Part shown: one piece after another, positions 25,423-33,800 of the stretch
Position numbering within the stretch: position 1 is the stretch's first letter
Layout: each line of letters opens with the position of its first letter
Origin: Mycobacterium kyogaense
GTDB lineage: Bacteria > Actinomycetota > Actinomycetes > Mycobacteriales > Mycobacteriaceae
Length of the DNA: 44,575 nt
Direction: 5' to 3'
Assembly: GCF_003254575.1 (NCBI RefSeq)
Contig: NZ_QJUA01000044.1
Location: forward strand, 1 to 44,575
Notes under the pieces: generated by a model
The model's database searches: none
The model's input: only the letters and a program-made list of their open reading frames with translations
What the model was told of the DNA's origin: nothing
Made by a program: the position numbers and the translations under genes

Positions 25423-26412
25423 ATGGCCATCAAGACGAAGTTCACCGAAACCTTCGGTGTCGAGCATCCGATCGCCCAGGGCGGTATGCAGTGGGTGGGT
25501 CGCGCGGAACTGGTTGCGGCCGTGGCCAATGCGGGCGGGTTGGGTTTTCTGACCGCGTTGACGCAGCCGACGCCGGCGGATCTGGCCAACGAGATCGCCA
25601 AGACGCGGGATCTGACCGACAAGCCGTTCGGGGTGAACCTGACGATCCTGCCGACGATCAATCCGCCGCCCTATGACGAGTACCGCCAGGTGATCGTCGA
25701 CGCCGGTATCAAGATCGTCGAGACGGCGGGATCCAACCCTGCGCCACACCTGCCGATGTTCCACGACAACGGCATCAAGGTGCTGCACAAGTGCACCTCG
25801 GTGCGGCATGCGGTCAAGGCGCAGAGCCTGGGTGTGGACGGCATCAGCATCGACGGCTTCGAATGCGCGGGTCATCCCGGCGAGGACGACATTCCGGGCC
25901 TTGTGCTGATCCCGGCGGCCGCGGACAAGATCGAGATCCCGATGATCGCCTCCGGCGGGTTCGCCGATGCGCGGGGTCTGGTGGCGGCGCTGGCGCTGGG
26001 CGCCGACGGCATCAACATGGGGTCGCGGTTCATGTGCACCGTCGAGTCGTGCATCCATGAGAACGTCAAAGAGGCGATCGTCGCCGGCGACGAGCGGGGT
26101 ACGGAGCTGATCTTCCGCAGCCTGCACAACACGGCGCGGGTGGCATCGAATGTGGTCTCGCGCGAGGTGGTCGAGATCCTCGAGGGCGGCGGCCAGTTCG
26201 ACGACGTCAAGGATCTGGTGGCCGGCTCGCGGGGCCGAAGGGTGTTCGACGACGGCGACGTCGACGCCGGAATCTGGACTGTCGGCACGGCCATGGGCCT
26301 GATCAACGACATTCCGACGGTGGGCGACCTGGTGTCGCGCATCGTGGCCGAGGCAGAGGACCTGATCCGCGGCCGGCTGGCCGGGATGGTCGCACAGACC
26401 TCAGCGGTCTAG
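25423..26412 (+). CDS. Nitronate monooxygenase family flavoprotein
   Basis: This 329-residue TIM-barrel FMN protein of the NPD/nitronate monooxygenase family shows QGGMQWVGRAELVAAVANAGGLGFL at the start and the phosphate-binding GGFADARGLVAALALGADGINMGSRF near residue 190. The family includes nitronate detoxifying enzymes, enoyl reductases and the sterol-pathway protein IpdC, so the reaction is open. It starts 35 bases after the SDR and is probably co-transcribed. As I recall, the Mtb counterpart region has no such gene between Rv1144 and mmpL13. A strong terminator follows. Confidence 0.85.
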   Translation: MAIKTKFTETFGVEHPIAQGGMQWVGRAELVAAVANAGGLGFLTALTQPTPADLANEIAKTRDLTDKPFGVNLTILPTINPPPYDEYRQVIVDAGIKIVETAGSNPAPHLPMFHDNGIKVLHKCTSVRHAVKAQSLGVDGISIDGFECAGHPGEDDIPGLVLIPAAADKIEIPMIASGGFADARGLVAALALGADGINMGSRFMCTVESCIHENVKEAIVAGDERGTELIFRSLHNTARVASNVVSREVVEILEGGGQFDDVKDLVAGSRGRRVFDDGDVDAGIWTVGTAMGLINDIPTVGDLVSRIVAEAEDLIRGRLAGMVAQTSAV

Positions 26413-26432
26413 CAGGGTCGTACTACACGGTG

Positions 26433-26464
26433 AAGAGCGCGCGTCCGAGAGGGCGCGCGCTCTT
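26433..26464 (+). terminator. Rho-independent terminator
   Basis: AAGAGCGCGCG and CGCGCGCTCTT (26433-26443 and 26454-26464) are perfect 11-base reverse complements with a 10-base loop, followed by TGT. It lies 20 bases after the nitronate monooxygenase stop and should end the mcr-SDR-flavoprotein transcript. Confidence 0.8.
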
Positions 26465-26466
26465 TG

Positions 26467-26661
26467 TCACACGGCAGTAGGAAGAGTCTGCTCGTCGTCG
26501 AGCTGTTCCGACGTCAATCCCTCGACGAGAACATCGCCGTGGTAAAGGGCGTCGAAATCAACCTTGATGACATCAGCATTGGTGTCGTCGATCCACATGT
26601 ACTGAACAGTAACCACGAGCTCTAAGGAATCTTTGAGCCTCGTTTCGGAAAACTGTGGCAA
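26467..26661 (-). CDS. Small hypothetical protein (doubtful)
   Basis: This open frame has 64 codons on the minus strand and would encode an acidic protein with a MWIDDTNADVIKVDFDAL core. Its third codon positions are clearly less GC-rich than in neighbouring genes, which either suggests a foreign origin or argues against coding. No family is recognised and no strong ribosome site is seen. It lies in the only gap of about 300 bases without another gene, between the terminator at 26433 and mmpL13. An internal ATG would give a 43-residue form. Confidence 0.35.
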   Translation of the reverse strand: MPQFSETRLKDSLELVVTVQYMWIDDTNADVIKVDFDALYHGDVLVEGLTSEQLDDEQTLPTAV

Positions 26662-26665
26662 TTCT

Positions 26666-26677
26666 TACCGGCGGGTA
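26666..26677. promoter_or_regulatory. Inverted repeat upstream of mmpL13
   Basis: TACC-GGCG-GGTA is a perfect 4-bp-arm inverted repeat, 39 bases before the mmpL13 start. The length and position suit a TetR-type operator. No regulator gene is adjacent, so this is only a candidate. Confidence 0.3.
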
Positions 26678-26715
26678 GGTTCAGCCCGGGTTCGGCGGTC
26701 GCCGGCGCGGCTACC

Positions 26716-28962
26716 ATGGCGGCGTCATCGCAGGAGGCGAAGGTGCTGCAACGGATCGCGTCGTCGGCCATCGCCGCTCCGCGCCGCATCCTCGCGGCCG
26801 CGGCCCTGGTCATGGTGGCCTGCGGAATCTTCGGCATCCCGGTGGCCGGGAAGCTGTCCGCGGGCGGGTTCGGTGATCCCACCTCGGAATCGGCTCGGGC
26901 ATCCCAGATCCTCATCGACCACTTCGATCAGGGCGATATGGACCTGCTGGTCAGCGTCACCTCCGACCGCGGTATCGAGGCGGCGCGTCCGGTCGCCGCG
27001 GAGATCGTGGCGGGGCTGGCCGCCTCGCCCCACGTCAGTCAGGTCACCTCGGCGTGGACCGCCCCGCCGCAGGCAGCGGCGGCACTGGCCAGCCGTGACG
27101 GGAAGACCGGGTTGATTCTCGCCGGCATCACCGGCGGGGAGACCGGCGCGCAGCGCCACGCCGAGGAACTCGACGAACGCCTGCTGTACGACCGCGACGG
27201 CGTGACCGTGCGCGCGGGCGGCGTCGCGATGACCTACGTGCAGATCAATGCGCAGACCGAACGCGATCTGCTGCTGATGGAGTCGATCGCGATCCCGCTG
27301 AGCTTCGTGGTGCTCGTGTGGGTGTTCGGTGGGCTGCTGGCGGCCGGCCTGCCGCTGGCTGTGGGCGGGTTCGCGATCCTCGGTTCGATGGCTGTGCTGC
27401 GGACCGTCACGCTCGTCACCGACGTGTCGATCTTCGCGCTGAACCTGTCGATCGCGATGGGCCTGGCGCTGTCCATCGACTACACCCTTCTGATCATCAG
27501 CCGATACCGCGACGAACTCGCCGATGGCGCGGACCGTGAGCGTGCGCTGATCCGCACGATGACGACAGCGGGCCGCACCGTGCTGTTCTCGGCGTTGACG
27601 GTGGCGCTGTCGATGGTCGCGATGGTGATCTTCCCGATGTACTTCTTGAAATCATTCGCCTACGCCGGGATCGCCGTGGTGGCGTTCGCGGCGCTGGCGG
27701 CAATAGTCGTGGCGCCCGCGGCGATCGCGCTCGCCGGTGACCGGCTCGATTCTCTCGACGTGCGTCGCCTGCTGGGCCGGTTGCCGCGCCGCCTCCCACG
27801 GCGACCCGAACCGGCACCCGTGCCCATCGAGCAGATGTTCTGGTACCGCTCGACGAAGTTCGTGATGCGTCGCCCGATTCCGATCGGCCTGGCTGTGGTG
27901 ACACTTCTCCTTCTGTTGGGTCTGCCGTTCTTCGGGGCGAAATGGGGCTTCCCCGACGACCGGGTGCTGCCGCAGTCCGCCTCGGCGCGCCAGGTCGGCG
28001 ACGAGATGAGGGAGAACTTCGCGGTCGATTCGTCGAACAACGTGGTCGTCGTGCTGCCCGACGTCCGTGACGTCACCCCCGAAGAGCTCGACGGGTATGC
28101 CGCGGCGCTGTCCCGGGTCGGCGACGTGACGACGGTGTCGGCGCCGGGCGGCACGTTCGTCGACGGGGCGAAGGTGGGCCCGCCGGCAGCTGCGACCGGA
28201 ATGGCCGACGGGCGAGCGTTTTTGACTGTCGGCAGCACGGCGCCGCTCTTCTCCGACGCGTCGGAGACCCAGCTCGACGGGTTGCACGCCGTCGAGACGC
28301 CTGACGGCAGGGAGGCGATGCTGACCGGGCTGGCGCAGATCAACCGGGACAGCTCCGCATCGATCACCTCACGATTGCCTGCGGTGCTCGGTGTCATCGC
28401 GGCCATCACCTTCGTCCTGCTCTTCCTGCTCACCGGGTCGGTGGTGCTGCCGCTGAAAGCCCTGGTGCTCAACGTGTTGTCGCTGACTGCGGCGTTCGGT
28501 GCGCTGGTGTGGATCTTCCAGGACGGTCACCTCGGAGCGTTGGGCACGACGCCGACAGGCACGCTGGTGGCCAACATGCCGGTACTGCTGTTCTGTATCG
28601 CGTTCGGCTTGTCGATGGACTACGAGGTGTTCCTGGTCTCCCGCATCCGGGAGTACTGGCTGGCGTCGGACCGCAGCGCGGCGGCCAACGACGAGAGCGT
28701 GGCGCTCGGGCTGGCCCGCACCGGCCGGGTGGTCACGGCGGCCGCGCTGCTGATGGCGATCTCGTTCGCGGCCCTGATCGCCGCGCAGGTGTCGTTCATG
28801 CGGATGTTCGGCGTCGGTCTCACACTCGCCGTGCTGGCCGACGCGACGTTGGTGCGGATGCTGCTGGTGCCCGCCTTCATGCACGTGCTGGGCCGGTGGA
28901 ACTGGTGGGCGCCGGCGCCGTTGGCCCGCCTGCACCAGCGCATAGGATTGCGGGAGACCTGA
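26716..28962 (+). CDS. mmpL13: MmpL family RND transporter, intact MmpL13 homologue
   Basis: This 748-residue inner-membrane RND exporter has two repeats, each with a first membrane helix, a periplasmic domain and a five-helix bundle. The proton-relay Asp-Tyr pairs typical of MmpL proteins are at 255-256 (SIDYTLLI) and 635-636 (SMDYEVFL). MmpL proteins export lipids or siderophores to the envelope. Gene order (mcr, SDR, mmpL, methyltransferase) points to MmpL13. In Mtb H37Rv this locus is annotated as two genes, mmpL13a and mmpL13b, whereas here it is one uninterrupted frame. A GTG shortly downstream (26742 region) is an alternative start. Confidence 0.88.
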   Translation: MAASSQEAKVLQRIASSAIAAPRRILAAAALVMVACGIFGIPVAGKLSAGGFGDPTSESARASQILIDHFDQGDMDLLVSVTSDRGIEAARPVAAEIVAGLAASPHVSQVTSAWTAPPQAAAALASRDGKTGLILAGITGGETGAQRHAEELDERLLYDRDGVTVRAGGVAMTYVQINAQTERDLLLMESIAIPLSFVVLVWVFGGLLAAGLPLAVGGFAILGSMAVLRTVTLVTDVSIFALNLSIAMGLALSIDYTLLIISRYRDELADGADRERALIRTMTTAGRTVLFSALTVALSMVAMVIFPMYFLKSFAYAGIAVVAFAALAAIVVAPAAIALAGDRLDSLDVRRLLGRLPRRLPRRPEPAPVPIEQMFWYRSTKFVMRRPIPIGLAVVTLLLLLGLPFFGAKWGFPDDRVLPQSASARQVGDEMRENFAVDSSNNVVVVLPDVRDVTPEELDGYAAALSRVGDVTTVSAPGGTFVDGAKVGPPAAATGMADGRAFLTVGSTAPLFSDASETQLDGLHAVETPDGREAMLTGLAQINRDSSASITSRLPAVLGVIAAITFVLLFLLTGSVVLPLKALVLNVLSLTAAFGALVWIFQDGHLGALGTTPTGTLVANMPVLLFCIAFGLSMDYEVFLVSRIREYWLASDRSAAANDESVALGLARTGRVVTAAALLMAISFAALIAAQVSFMRMFGVGLTLAVLADATLVRMLLVPAFMHVLGRWNWWAPAPLARLHQRIGLRET

Positions 28963-28985
28963 CGGGGGCGTTGAGGAGTTCGCTG

Positions 28986-29618
28986 ATGGCTACCACTGTC
29001 GATAATCCCTTCTTCGCGCGCATGTGGACCGTGATGTCGGCCCGAGAGCCCGAAACGGTGCGGCGGCTGCGCCGGGAGAACCTGGCCGGTCTGACGGGCC
29101 GGGTGCTCGAGGTGGGCGCGGGCACCGGAACCAACTTCGCGTTCTATCCCGCCACGGTCACCGAGGTCGTCGCGGTCGAGCCCGAGCGAAAGCTCGCCGC
29201 CGTCGCGGAGCACGCAGCAGCACTGGCCGCGGTGCCCGTCACGCTCACGGCCGACACCGTCGAAGGGTTCGGTACCGGTGAACAGTTCGACGCGGTGGTG
29301 TGCTCACTGGTGCTGTGTTCGGTGGAGCGCCCCAGCGATGTTGTGGCGCAACTCTTTTCGCTGCTGAAACCCGGGGGCGTGATGCGCTATCTGGAACACA
29401 TCGCCGAACCGGGGGTCAGGGGCGGCTTGCAGAAGGTCGCCGACGCGACGATCTGGCCCCGGCTGGCGGGCAACTGCCACACGCATCGCCACACCGAGGA
29501 GACCATCGCGGCCGCGGGATTCGCGCTGGAAGGGCGCCGGGAGTACACGATGCCCCGGTGGGTGCCGCTGCCGGTCTCCGAGGTCGCGATCGGCCGGGCG
29601 GTGAAGCCGGCATCCTGA
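28986..29618 (+). CDS. Class I SAM-dependent methyltransferase
   Basis: This 210-residue methyltransferase has SAM-binding motif I VLEVGAGTGTN (40-50), an acidic residue after the second strand (AVEPERK) and a LKPGGVMRYLEH motif. It is similar to phosphatidylethanolamine/phospholipid N-methyltransferase-like proteins and takes the place of Mtb Rv1147. It starts 23 bases after mmpL13, so co-transcription is likely and a lipid substrate is plausible but unproven. Longer upstream readings are only frame-mates inside mmpL13. Confidence 0.88.
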   Translation: MATTVDNPFFARMWTVMSAREPETVRRLRRENLAGLTGRVLEVGAGTGTNFAFYPATVTEVVAVEPERKLAAVAEHAAALAAVPVTLTADTVEGFGTGEQFDAVVCSLVLCSVERPSDVVAQLFSLLKPGGVMRYLEHIAEPGVRGGLQKVADATIWPRLAGNCHTHRHTEETIAAAGFALEGRREYTMPRWVPLPVSEVAIGRAVKPAS

Positions 29619-29622
29619 CGGG

Positions 29623-29636
29623 AGCGGGCCCCCGCT
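29623..29636. terminator. Short hairpin between converging genes
   Basis: AGCGGG-CC-CCCGCT forms a 6-bp stem between the methyltransferase stop (29618) and overlapping the allB stop (29635-29637, minus strand). It could weakly terminate both. No T-run follows. Confidence 0.4.
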
Positions 29637-30996
29637 AGACGCCGCCGCGGCGCAGCATCCGGCCCTGCGGAGTCGTGAAGTCGATCTCCTTGCCGCGCAG
29701 CCACGTACTCGTCACCACACCGGCGAGCGCGCGCCCGTCATAGGGGCTGATCGGATTCTTGTGATGCAGTCTGTGCACGTCGACCACCTGTGCGGACTCG
29801 GGCTCGAAGATCGCGAAATCGGCGTCATGCCCCAGCGCGATCTTGCCCTTGTTGGTCAACCCGGCGAGCGCGGCGGGCTTCGCCGCCATCCAGTCGATCA
29901 CCTGGGTGAGCGCGATCCCGCGGCGCTTGGCCTCCGTCCAGATCAGGGACAGGCCGAGCTGCAGCGACGCGACGCCGCCCCACGCCACACCGAAGTCGCC
30001 GTTCTCGACGTCCTTGAGGTCGACGGTCGACGGTGAGTGATCGGACACGATGCAGTCGATGGTGCCGTCGAGCAGACCCTGCCACAGGAGTTCCCGGTTC
30101 GACGCCTCACGGATCGGCGGACAGCACTTGAATGCCGTTGCACCGTTGGGGATCTCCTCGGCGAGCAGCGTCAGGTAGTGCGGGCACGTCTCGACGGTGA
30201 TCCTGACACCGTCGCGCTTGGCGGTCGCGAGCATGGGCAAGGCGTCCGAGGACGACAGGTGCAGGATGTGTGCGCGGGCACCGGTCCACCGTGCGCGCTC
30301 GATCACTTCGGCGATCGCCACGTTCTCGGCGCCGCGCGGCCGCGAGGCGAGGAACCGGCTGTAGCGGTCTCCCTCGGCCGTCGGCGCGCGGTCGATGGCG
30401 CGGGAGTCCTCGGCGTGCACGATCATCATGGAGTCGAAGCCGGCCAGCACGGCCATGTCCTTCTCCATCTCGTCCGCGTCGAGGTGCGGGAATTCGTCGA
30501 CACCGGAATGCAGCAGGAAGCACTTGAACCCGAAGACCCCGTCGTCGTGCAGACTCCGCAGATCGCCGGTGTTGCCGGGGATGGCGCCGCCCCAGAATCC
30601 GACGTCGATGTGCAGCTTGCCCGTCGCCGCTTGCCGTTTGGCGTTGAGCGCGTCGACGTTGACCGTCGGCGGTATCGAATTCAGCGGCATGTCGATCAAC
30701 GTGGTGACACCGCCGGCCGCCGCCGCTCGGGTGGCGGAGTCGAACCCTTCCCACTCGGTGCGCCCGGGCTCGTTGACGTGCACGTGCGTGTCGACCAAGC
30801 CGGGGATCATCACCTGCTCGTCGGTGAGTTCGATCGTCTCAGCGCCGGTGAGGTTGCTGCCCAGCGGCTCGATCGCGACGATGCGGCCGTCGCGGACACC
30901 GATCTCCCTCGCGACGATCCCCGCGGTCGTCAGCATGCGGGTACCGCGCACCACCAGGTCGAAGTCCGGTCGGTTCGTGGGGGCGTCGACGGTCAT
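29635..30996 (-). CDS. allB: Allantoinase
   Basis: This 453-residue amidohydrolase opens allantoin to allantoate. The metal ligands of the cyclic amidohydrolase family are visible: His71 and His73 (HVHVN), the lysine that becomes carboxylated, Lys158 (GFKCFL), His194 (VHAED), His246 (HLSS) and Asp319 (SDHSPS). Length and motifs match AllB rather than dihydropyrimidinase, and the neighbours (racemase, ureidoglycine aminohydrolase, permease) confirm it. An ATG with GGAGGG upstream starts the gene. A predicted IclR-type operator lies 29 bases before the start. Confidence 0.93.
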   Translation of the reverse strand: MTVDAPTNRPDFDLVVRGTRMLTTAGIVAREIGVRDGRIVAIEPLGSNLTGAETIELTDEQVMIPGLVDTHVHVNEPGRTEWEGFDSATRAAAAGGVTTLIDMPLNSIPPTVNVDALNAKRQAATGKLHIDVGFWGGAIPGNTGDLRSLHDDGVFGFKCFLLHSGVDEFPHLDADEMEKDMAVLAGFDSMMIVHAEDSRAIDRAPTAEGDRYSRFLASRPRGAENVAIAEVIERARWTGARAHILHLSSSDALPMLATAKRDGVRITVETCPHYLTLLAEEIPNGATAFKCCPPIREASNRELLWQGLLDGTIDCIVSDHSPSTVDLKDVENGDFGVAWGGVASLQLGLSLIWTEAKRRGIALTQVIDWMAAKPAALAGLTNKGKIALGHDADFAIFEPESAQVVDVHRLHHKNPISPYDGRALAGVVTSTWLRGKEIDFTTPQGRMLRRGGV

Positions 30997-31024
30997 GGAT
31001 ACCCTCCGTTACGACGTACGTGAA

Positions 31025-31049
31025 TTCCTCATCGTGGAATTCGATTCCA
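31025..31049. promoter_or_regulatory. Allantoin-cluster operator A (allB side)
   Basis: The site has three half-sites, TTCC, TGGAA and TTCCA, each separated by about five bases. Its right part is the perfect palindrome TGGAATTCGATTCCA (31035-31049). Three related sites occur in the cluster (31143, 35113, 35181). It is 29 bases upstream of allB. Assignment to the IclR-type regulator at 35248 is inferred. Confidence 0.7.
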
Positions 31050-31142
31050 GTCTGTGCGCGACTGTAGGGGTGAGCGGGGCCACAGTCAATCGCGTCAGAT
31101 GCTTGACAGGTGACGCCTGCGTGCGAGTTACTTGAGCCGCAG

Positions 31143-31168
31143 TGGAATATTTCTTCCACAAGATGGAA
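31143..31168. promoter_or_regulatory. Allantoin-cluster operator B (permease side)
   Basis: Half-sites TGGAA (31143), TTCCA (31154) and TGGAA (31164) have the same layout as operator A but in reverse orientation and with one extra base in one spacer. A further TTCCA overlaps to complete TGGAATTCCA at 31164-31173. It is 52 bases upstream of the permease start. Confidence 0.65.
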
Positions 31169-31219
31169 TTCCAGCGACGGCGCCGGGCGTCGGAGCTCCG
31201 ACTGTGACAGGCGTGTCCA

Positions 31220-32227
31220 TTGAGCACAGAGCCCTCCCAACTCGTCGATGAACCCGGCCGTGGCTTCACCACCGACGCCGCCGCGGCCGCTCGGGTGAGT
31301 CCGTCGCTGTACAACCCCGATCTCGCACCCATCAGACGCGAGGGGCGGCGCTGGAGTGCCTACAACATCTTCACGTTGTGGGCCAACGATGTTCACAGCC
31401 TGGGCAACTACTCGTTCGCCATCGGTCTCTTCGCGTTGGGGCTCGGCGGGTGGCAGATCCTGCTCGTGCTCGGGCTCGGGGGCGCCTTCCTCTTCCTGCT
31501 GCTGAGCCTGTCCGGCTTCATGGGGGAGAAGACCGGCGTTCCGTTCCCGGTGATGAGCCGCATCTCGTTCGGCATCCGCGGCGCCCAGATACCCGCTGTC
31601 ATCCGCGGCGCGGTCGCGATCGCGTGGTTCGGCATCCAGACCTACCTCGCCTCCGTGGTGCTGCGCATCCTGATCGTCGCGCTGGCACCGTCGGCCGCGA
31701 CGCTCGACACCAACAGCGTTCTCGGGCTGTCGACCCTCGGGTGGATCTCATTCGTCGCGCTGTGGGTGGTCCAGGTCATCATCGTCAGCTACGGCATGGA
31801 GATGATCCGCAAGTACGAGGCGTTCGCCGGTCCGGTCATTCTGATCACGATGGTCGCGCTCGCGATCTGGATGCTCAGCAGCGCCGACTGGTCCATCGCG
31901 TGGACGACGCCGGATTCGCTGACCGGTGTCGACATGTGGCTGCAGATCGTCGGCGGGGCCAGCCTGTGGGTCGCGATCTACGGGACGTTCGTGCTGAACT
32001 TCTGTGACTTCACCCGCAACGCCACGTCGAAGCGCGCCATCGTCGCGGGCAACTTCTGGGGAATCCCGCTCAACATGTTGGTGTTCGGCGGAATCGTCGT
32101 GACGCTGGCGGGCGCCCAGTTCCGTATCGACGGGCGCATCATCGAAGCGCCCGCCGACATCGTCAAGGAAGTGCCCAACACCTTGGACGTCTCGGGCGAG
32201 CCCATCGCCGTGGCGAGCACCCACTAG
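31220..32227 (+). CDS. NCS1 family allantoin permease, C-terminally deleted
   Basis: This nucleobase:cation symporter-1 family transporter, by context for allantoin, is only 335 residues long; the family usually has about 480-500 residues and twelve membrane helices. The N-terminal part is well conserved (SPSLYNPDLAPI, WANDVHSLGNYSFAIG, NFCDFTRNATSKRAIVAGNFWGIPLN), giving about eight helices. After the loop with ADIVKEVPNT the reading frame goes straight to a short polar tail (SGEPIAVASTH), so the last four helices are missing. The start is TTG at 31220; a GTG 73 bases later is possible. The racemase gene follows after seven bases. It may be non-functional. Confidence 0.75.
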   Translation: MSTEPSQLVDEPGRGFTTDAAAAARVSPSLYNPDLAPIRREGRRWSAYNIFTLWANDVHSLGNYSFAIGLFALGLGGWQILLVLGLGGAFLFLLLSLSGFMGEKTGVPFPVMSRISFGIRGAQIPAVIRGAVAIAWFGIQTYLASVVLRILIVALAPSAATLDTNSVLGLSTLGWISFVALWVVQVIIVSYGMEMIRKYEAFAGPVILITMVALAIWMLSSADWSIAWTTPDSLTGVDMWLQIVGGASLWVAIYGTFVLNFCDFTRNATSKRAIVAGNFWGIPLNMLVFGGIVVTLAGAQFRIDGRIIEAPADIVKEVPNTLDVSGEPIAVASTH

Positions 32228-32234
32228 GACCGCG

Positions 32235-32957
32235 ATGAGAATCCTGGTGGCCAACGTCAACACCACGGCGTCGATGACCGACGCGATCGCCGAGTCGGCG
32301 CGCGGGGTCGCATCGCCGGATACCGAGATCGTCGGCATCACACCGCGTTTCGGCGCGGATTCGTGTGAGGGCAACTTCGAGAGCTATCTCGCGGCCATCG
32401 CCGTCATGGACGCGATCACGTCCTACCCCGAACCGTTCGACGCGGTGATCCAGGCCGGGTACGGCGAGCACGGCCGTGAGGGCCTGCAGGAACTGCTGGA
32501 CGTCCCGGTCGTCGACATCACCGAGGCGGCCGCGTCGACCGCGATGTATCTCGGACACAAGTACTCGGTCGTCACCACGCTCGACCGCACCGTCCCGCTG
32601 ATCGAAGACCGTCTCAAGCTCGCGGGACTCGACGCGCGGTGCGCGTCGGTGCGGGCCTCGGGACTCGGTGTCCTCGAACTGGAGTCGGATCCGGACCGGG
32701 CGGTCGAGGCGATCGTGCGTCAGGCGCGAGAGGCGGTCGAGCGCGACCACGCCGAGGTCATCTGCCTCGGGTGCGGCGGCATGGCCGAACTCGAGGCGAA
32801 GGTACGGGCCGCCACCGGCGTCCCGATCGTCGACGGAGTCCGCTCGGCGGTGACCATCGCCGAGGGTCTGGTCCGGATGGGCCTGTCCACGTCGAAGGTG
32901 CGGACCTATGCGACGCCGCGCGCGAAGAAGGTCACCGGCTGGCCGTTCCGGTTGTAG
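32235..32957 (+). CDS. Asp/Glu/hydantoin racemase family, allantoin racemase-like
   Basis: This 240-residue protein is of the hydantoin/allantoin racemase (HpxA) type, which converts (R)- to (S)-allantoin so that both forms can be degraded. The N-terminal NVNTT and the C-terminal CLGCGGMAEL with Cys180 fit the family. The first catalytic cysteine, expected in an ACFGDPG-like motif, is Gly75 here (AGYGEHG). The ATG follows the permease by seven bases, so they share a transcript. The allantoin role rests on neighbours; with one cysteine lost it may be a one-base racemase, another enzyme or inactive. Confidence 0.8.
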   Translation: MRILVANVNTTASMTDAIAESARGVASPDTEIVGITPRFGADSCEGNFESYLAAIAVMDAITSYPEPFDAVIQAGYGEHGREGLQELLDVPVVDITEAAASTAMYLGHKYSVVTTLDRTVPLIEDRLKLAGLDARCASVRASGLGVLELESDPDRAVEAIVRQAREAVERDHAEVICLGCGGMAELEAKVRAATGVPIVDGVRSAVTIAEGLVRMGLSTSKVRTYATPRAKKVTGWPFRL

Positions 32958-32972
32958 CGCAACCGAATCGGG

Positions 32973-33800
32973 TCAGAGCATGACCTGGCGGTTGACATCC
33001 TTGTACAGCAGGTACCGGAAGTTCGACGGCCCGCCCGCGTAGCACGCCTGAGGGCAGAAGGCCCGCAGCGAGAGGAAGTCGCCGGCCTGGACCTCGACCC
33101 AGTCCCCGTTGAGGTGATAGACCGCCTTGCCTTCGAGCATCAGCAGGCCGTGCTCCATCACATGGGTCTCGGCGAACGGAATCGTGGCGCCGGGCTCGAA
33201 CGTGACGATGTTGACGTGCATGTCGTATGCCAGGTCCTGGGGGTCCAGCATGCGCGTGGTGCGCCACTTGCCGTCGGTTCCCGGCATGGCTGACGGCTCG
33301 ATGTCCTGCTCGTTGCCGAACAGGACCGACGGGGTGTGCCCCTCGACGGCCTCGTAGCGCTTGCGGATCCAGACGAACGTCGCGGTCTCGTCGCCGTCGT
33401 TGGCGGCCGACCACTCGGTGCCCGCCGGAAGGTACGCGAAGCCGCCCGCGGTGAGGGTCTGTGACTGACCTGCCGCATCGACGGTGAGCGCGCCGGACGT
33501 CACGAACAGGAAGCCGGCCACCTCGGGTTGCGGCTCGGGGCGCTTGGCTCCGCCGCCGGGTGCGACCTCGACGATCGCCTGGTAGTACGTCGTCGCGCCG
33601 CCGGCGACAGGGCGGTTGATGATCCACGCACGCGTGTCGGTCCACTCCGGGAACACCGAGGTGACGATGTCGGAGAGGACGCCGCGCGGGATGACCGTGT
33701 AGGCCTCGGTGACGATCGCGCGGTCGGTCAGCAGATCGGTCTGCGGGGGGAGGCCGCCGCGGGGCGTGTAGTACGACGCTCGTGTCTTCGCGTGGGTCAC
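32973..33800 (-). CDS. allE: (S)-ureidoglycine aminohydrolase
   Basis: This 275-residue bicupin (YlbA/AllE/UGHase family) releases ammonia from (S)-ureidoglycine to give (S)-ureidoglycolate, using a manganese centre. The second cupin holds the metal-binding motif (FAETHVMEHGLLMLEGKAV). The N-terminal YYTPRGGLPPQ and the TVIPRGVLSDIVTSVFP stretch are typical. The GTG start at 33800 has AAGGAG upstream and overlaps the stop of the DUF6986 gene by four bases, so the two are coupled. The long open frame continuing to 34823 is only a shadow of that gene. Confidence 0.92.
   Translation of the reverse strand: MTHAKTRASYYTPRGGLPPQTDLLTDRAIVTEAYTVIPRGVLSDIVTSVFPEWTDTRAWIINRPVAGGATTYYQAIVEVAPGGGAKRPEPQPEVAGFLFVTSGALTVDAAGQSQTLTAGGFAYLPAGTEWSAANDGDETATFVWIRKRYEAVEGHTPSVLFGNEQDIEPSAMPGTDGKWRTTRMLDPQDLAYDMHVNIVTFEPGATIPFAETHVMEHGLLMLEGKAVYHLNGDWVEVQAGDFLSLRAFCPQACYAGGPSNFRYLLYKDVNRQVML

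Noticed and set aside
31164..31173. TGGAATTCCA as a separate fifth operator
   Set aside because: It overlaps operator B and shares its last half-site, so it is counted as part of that site.
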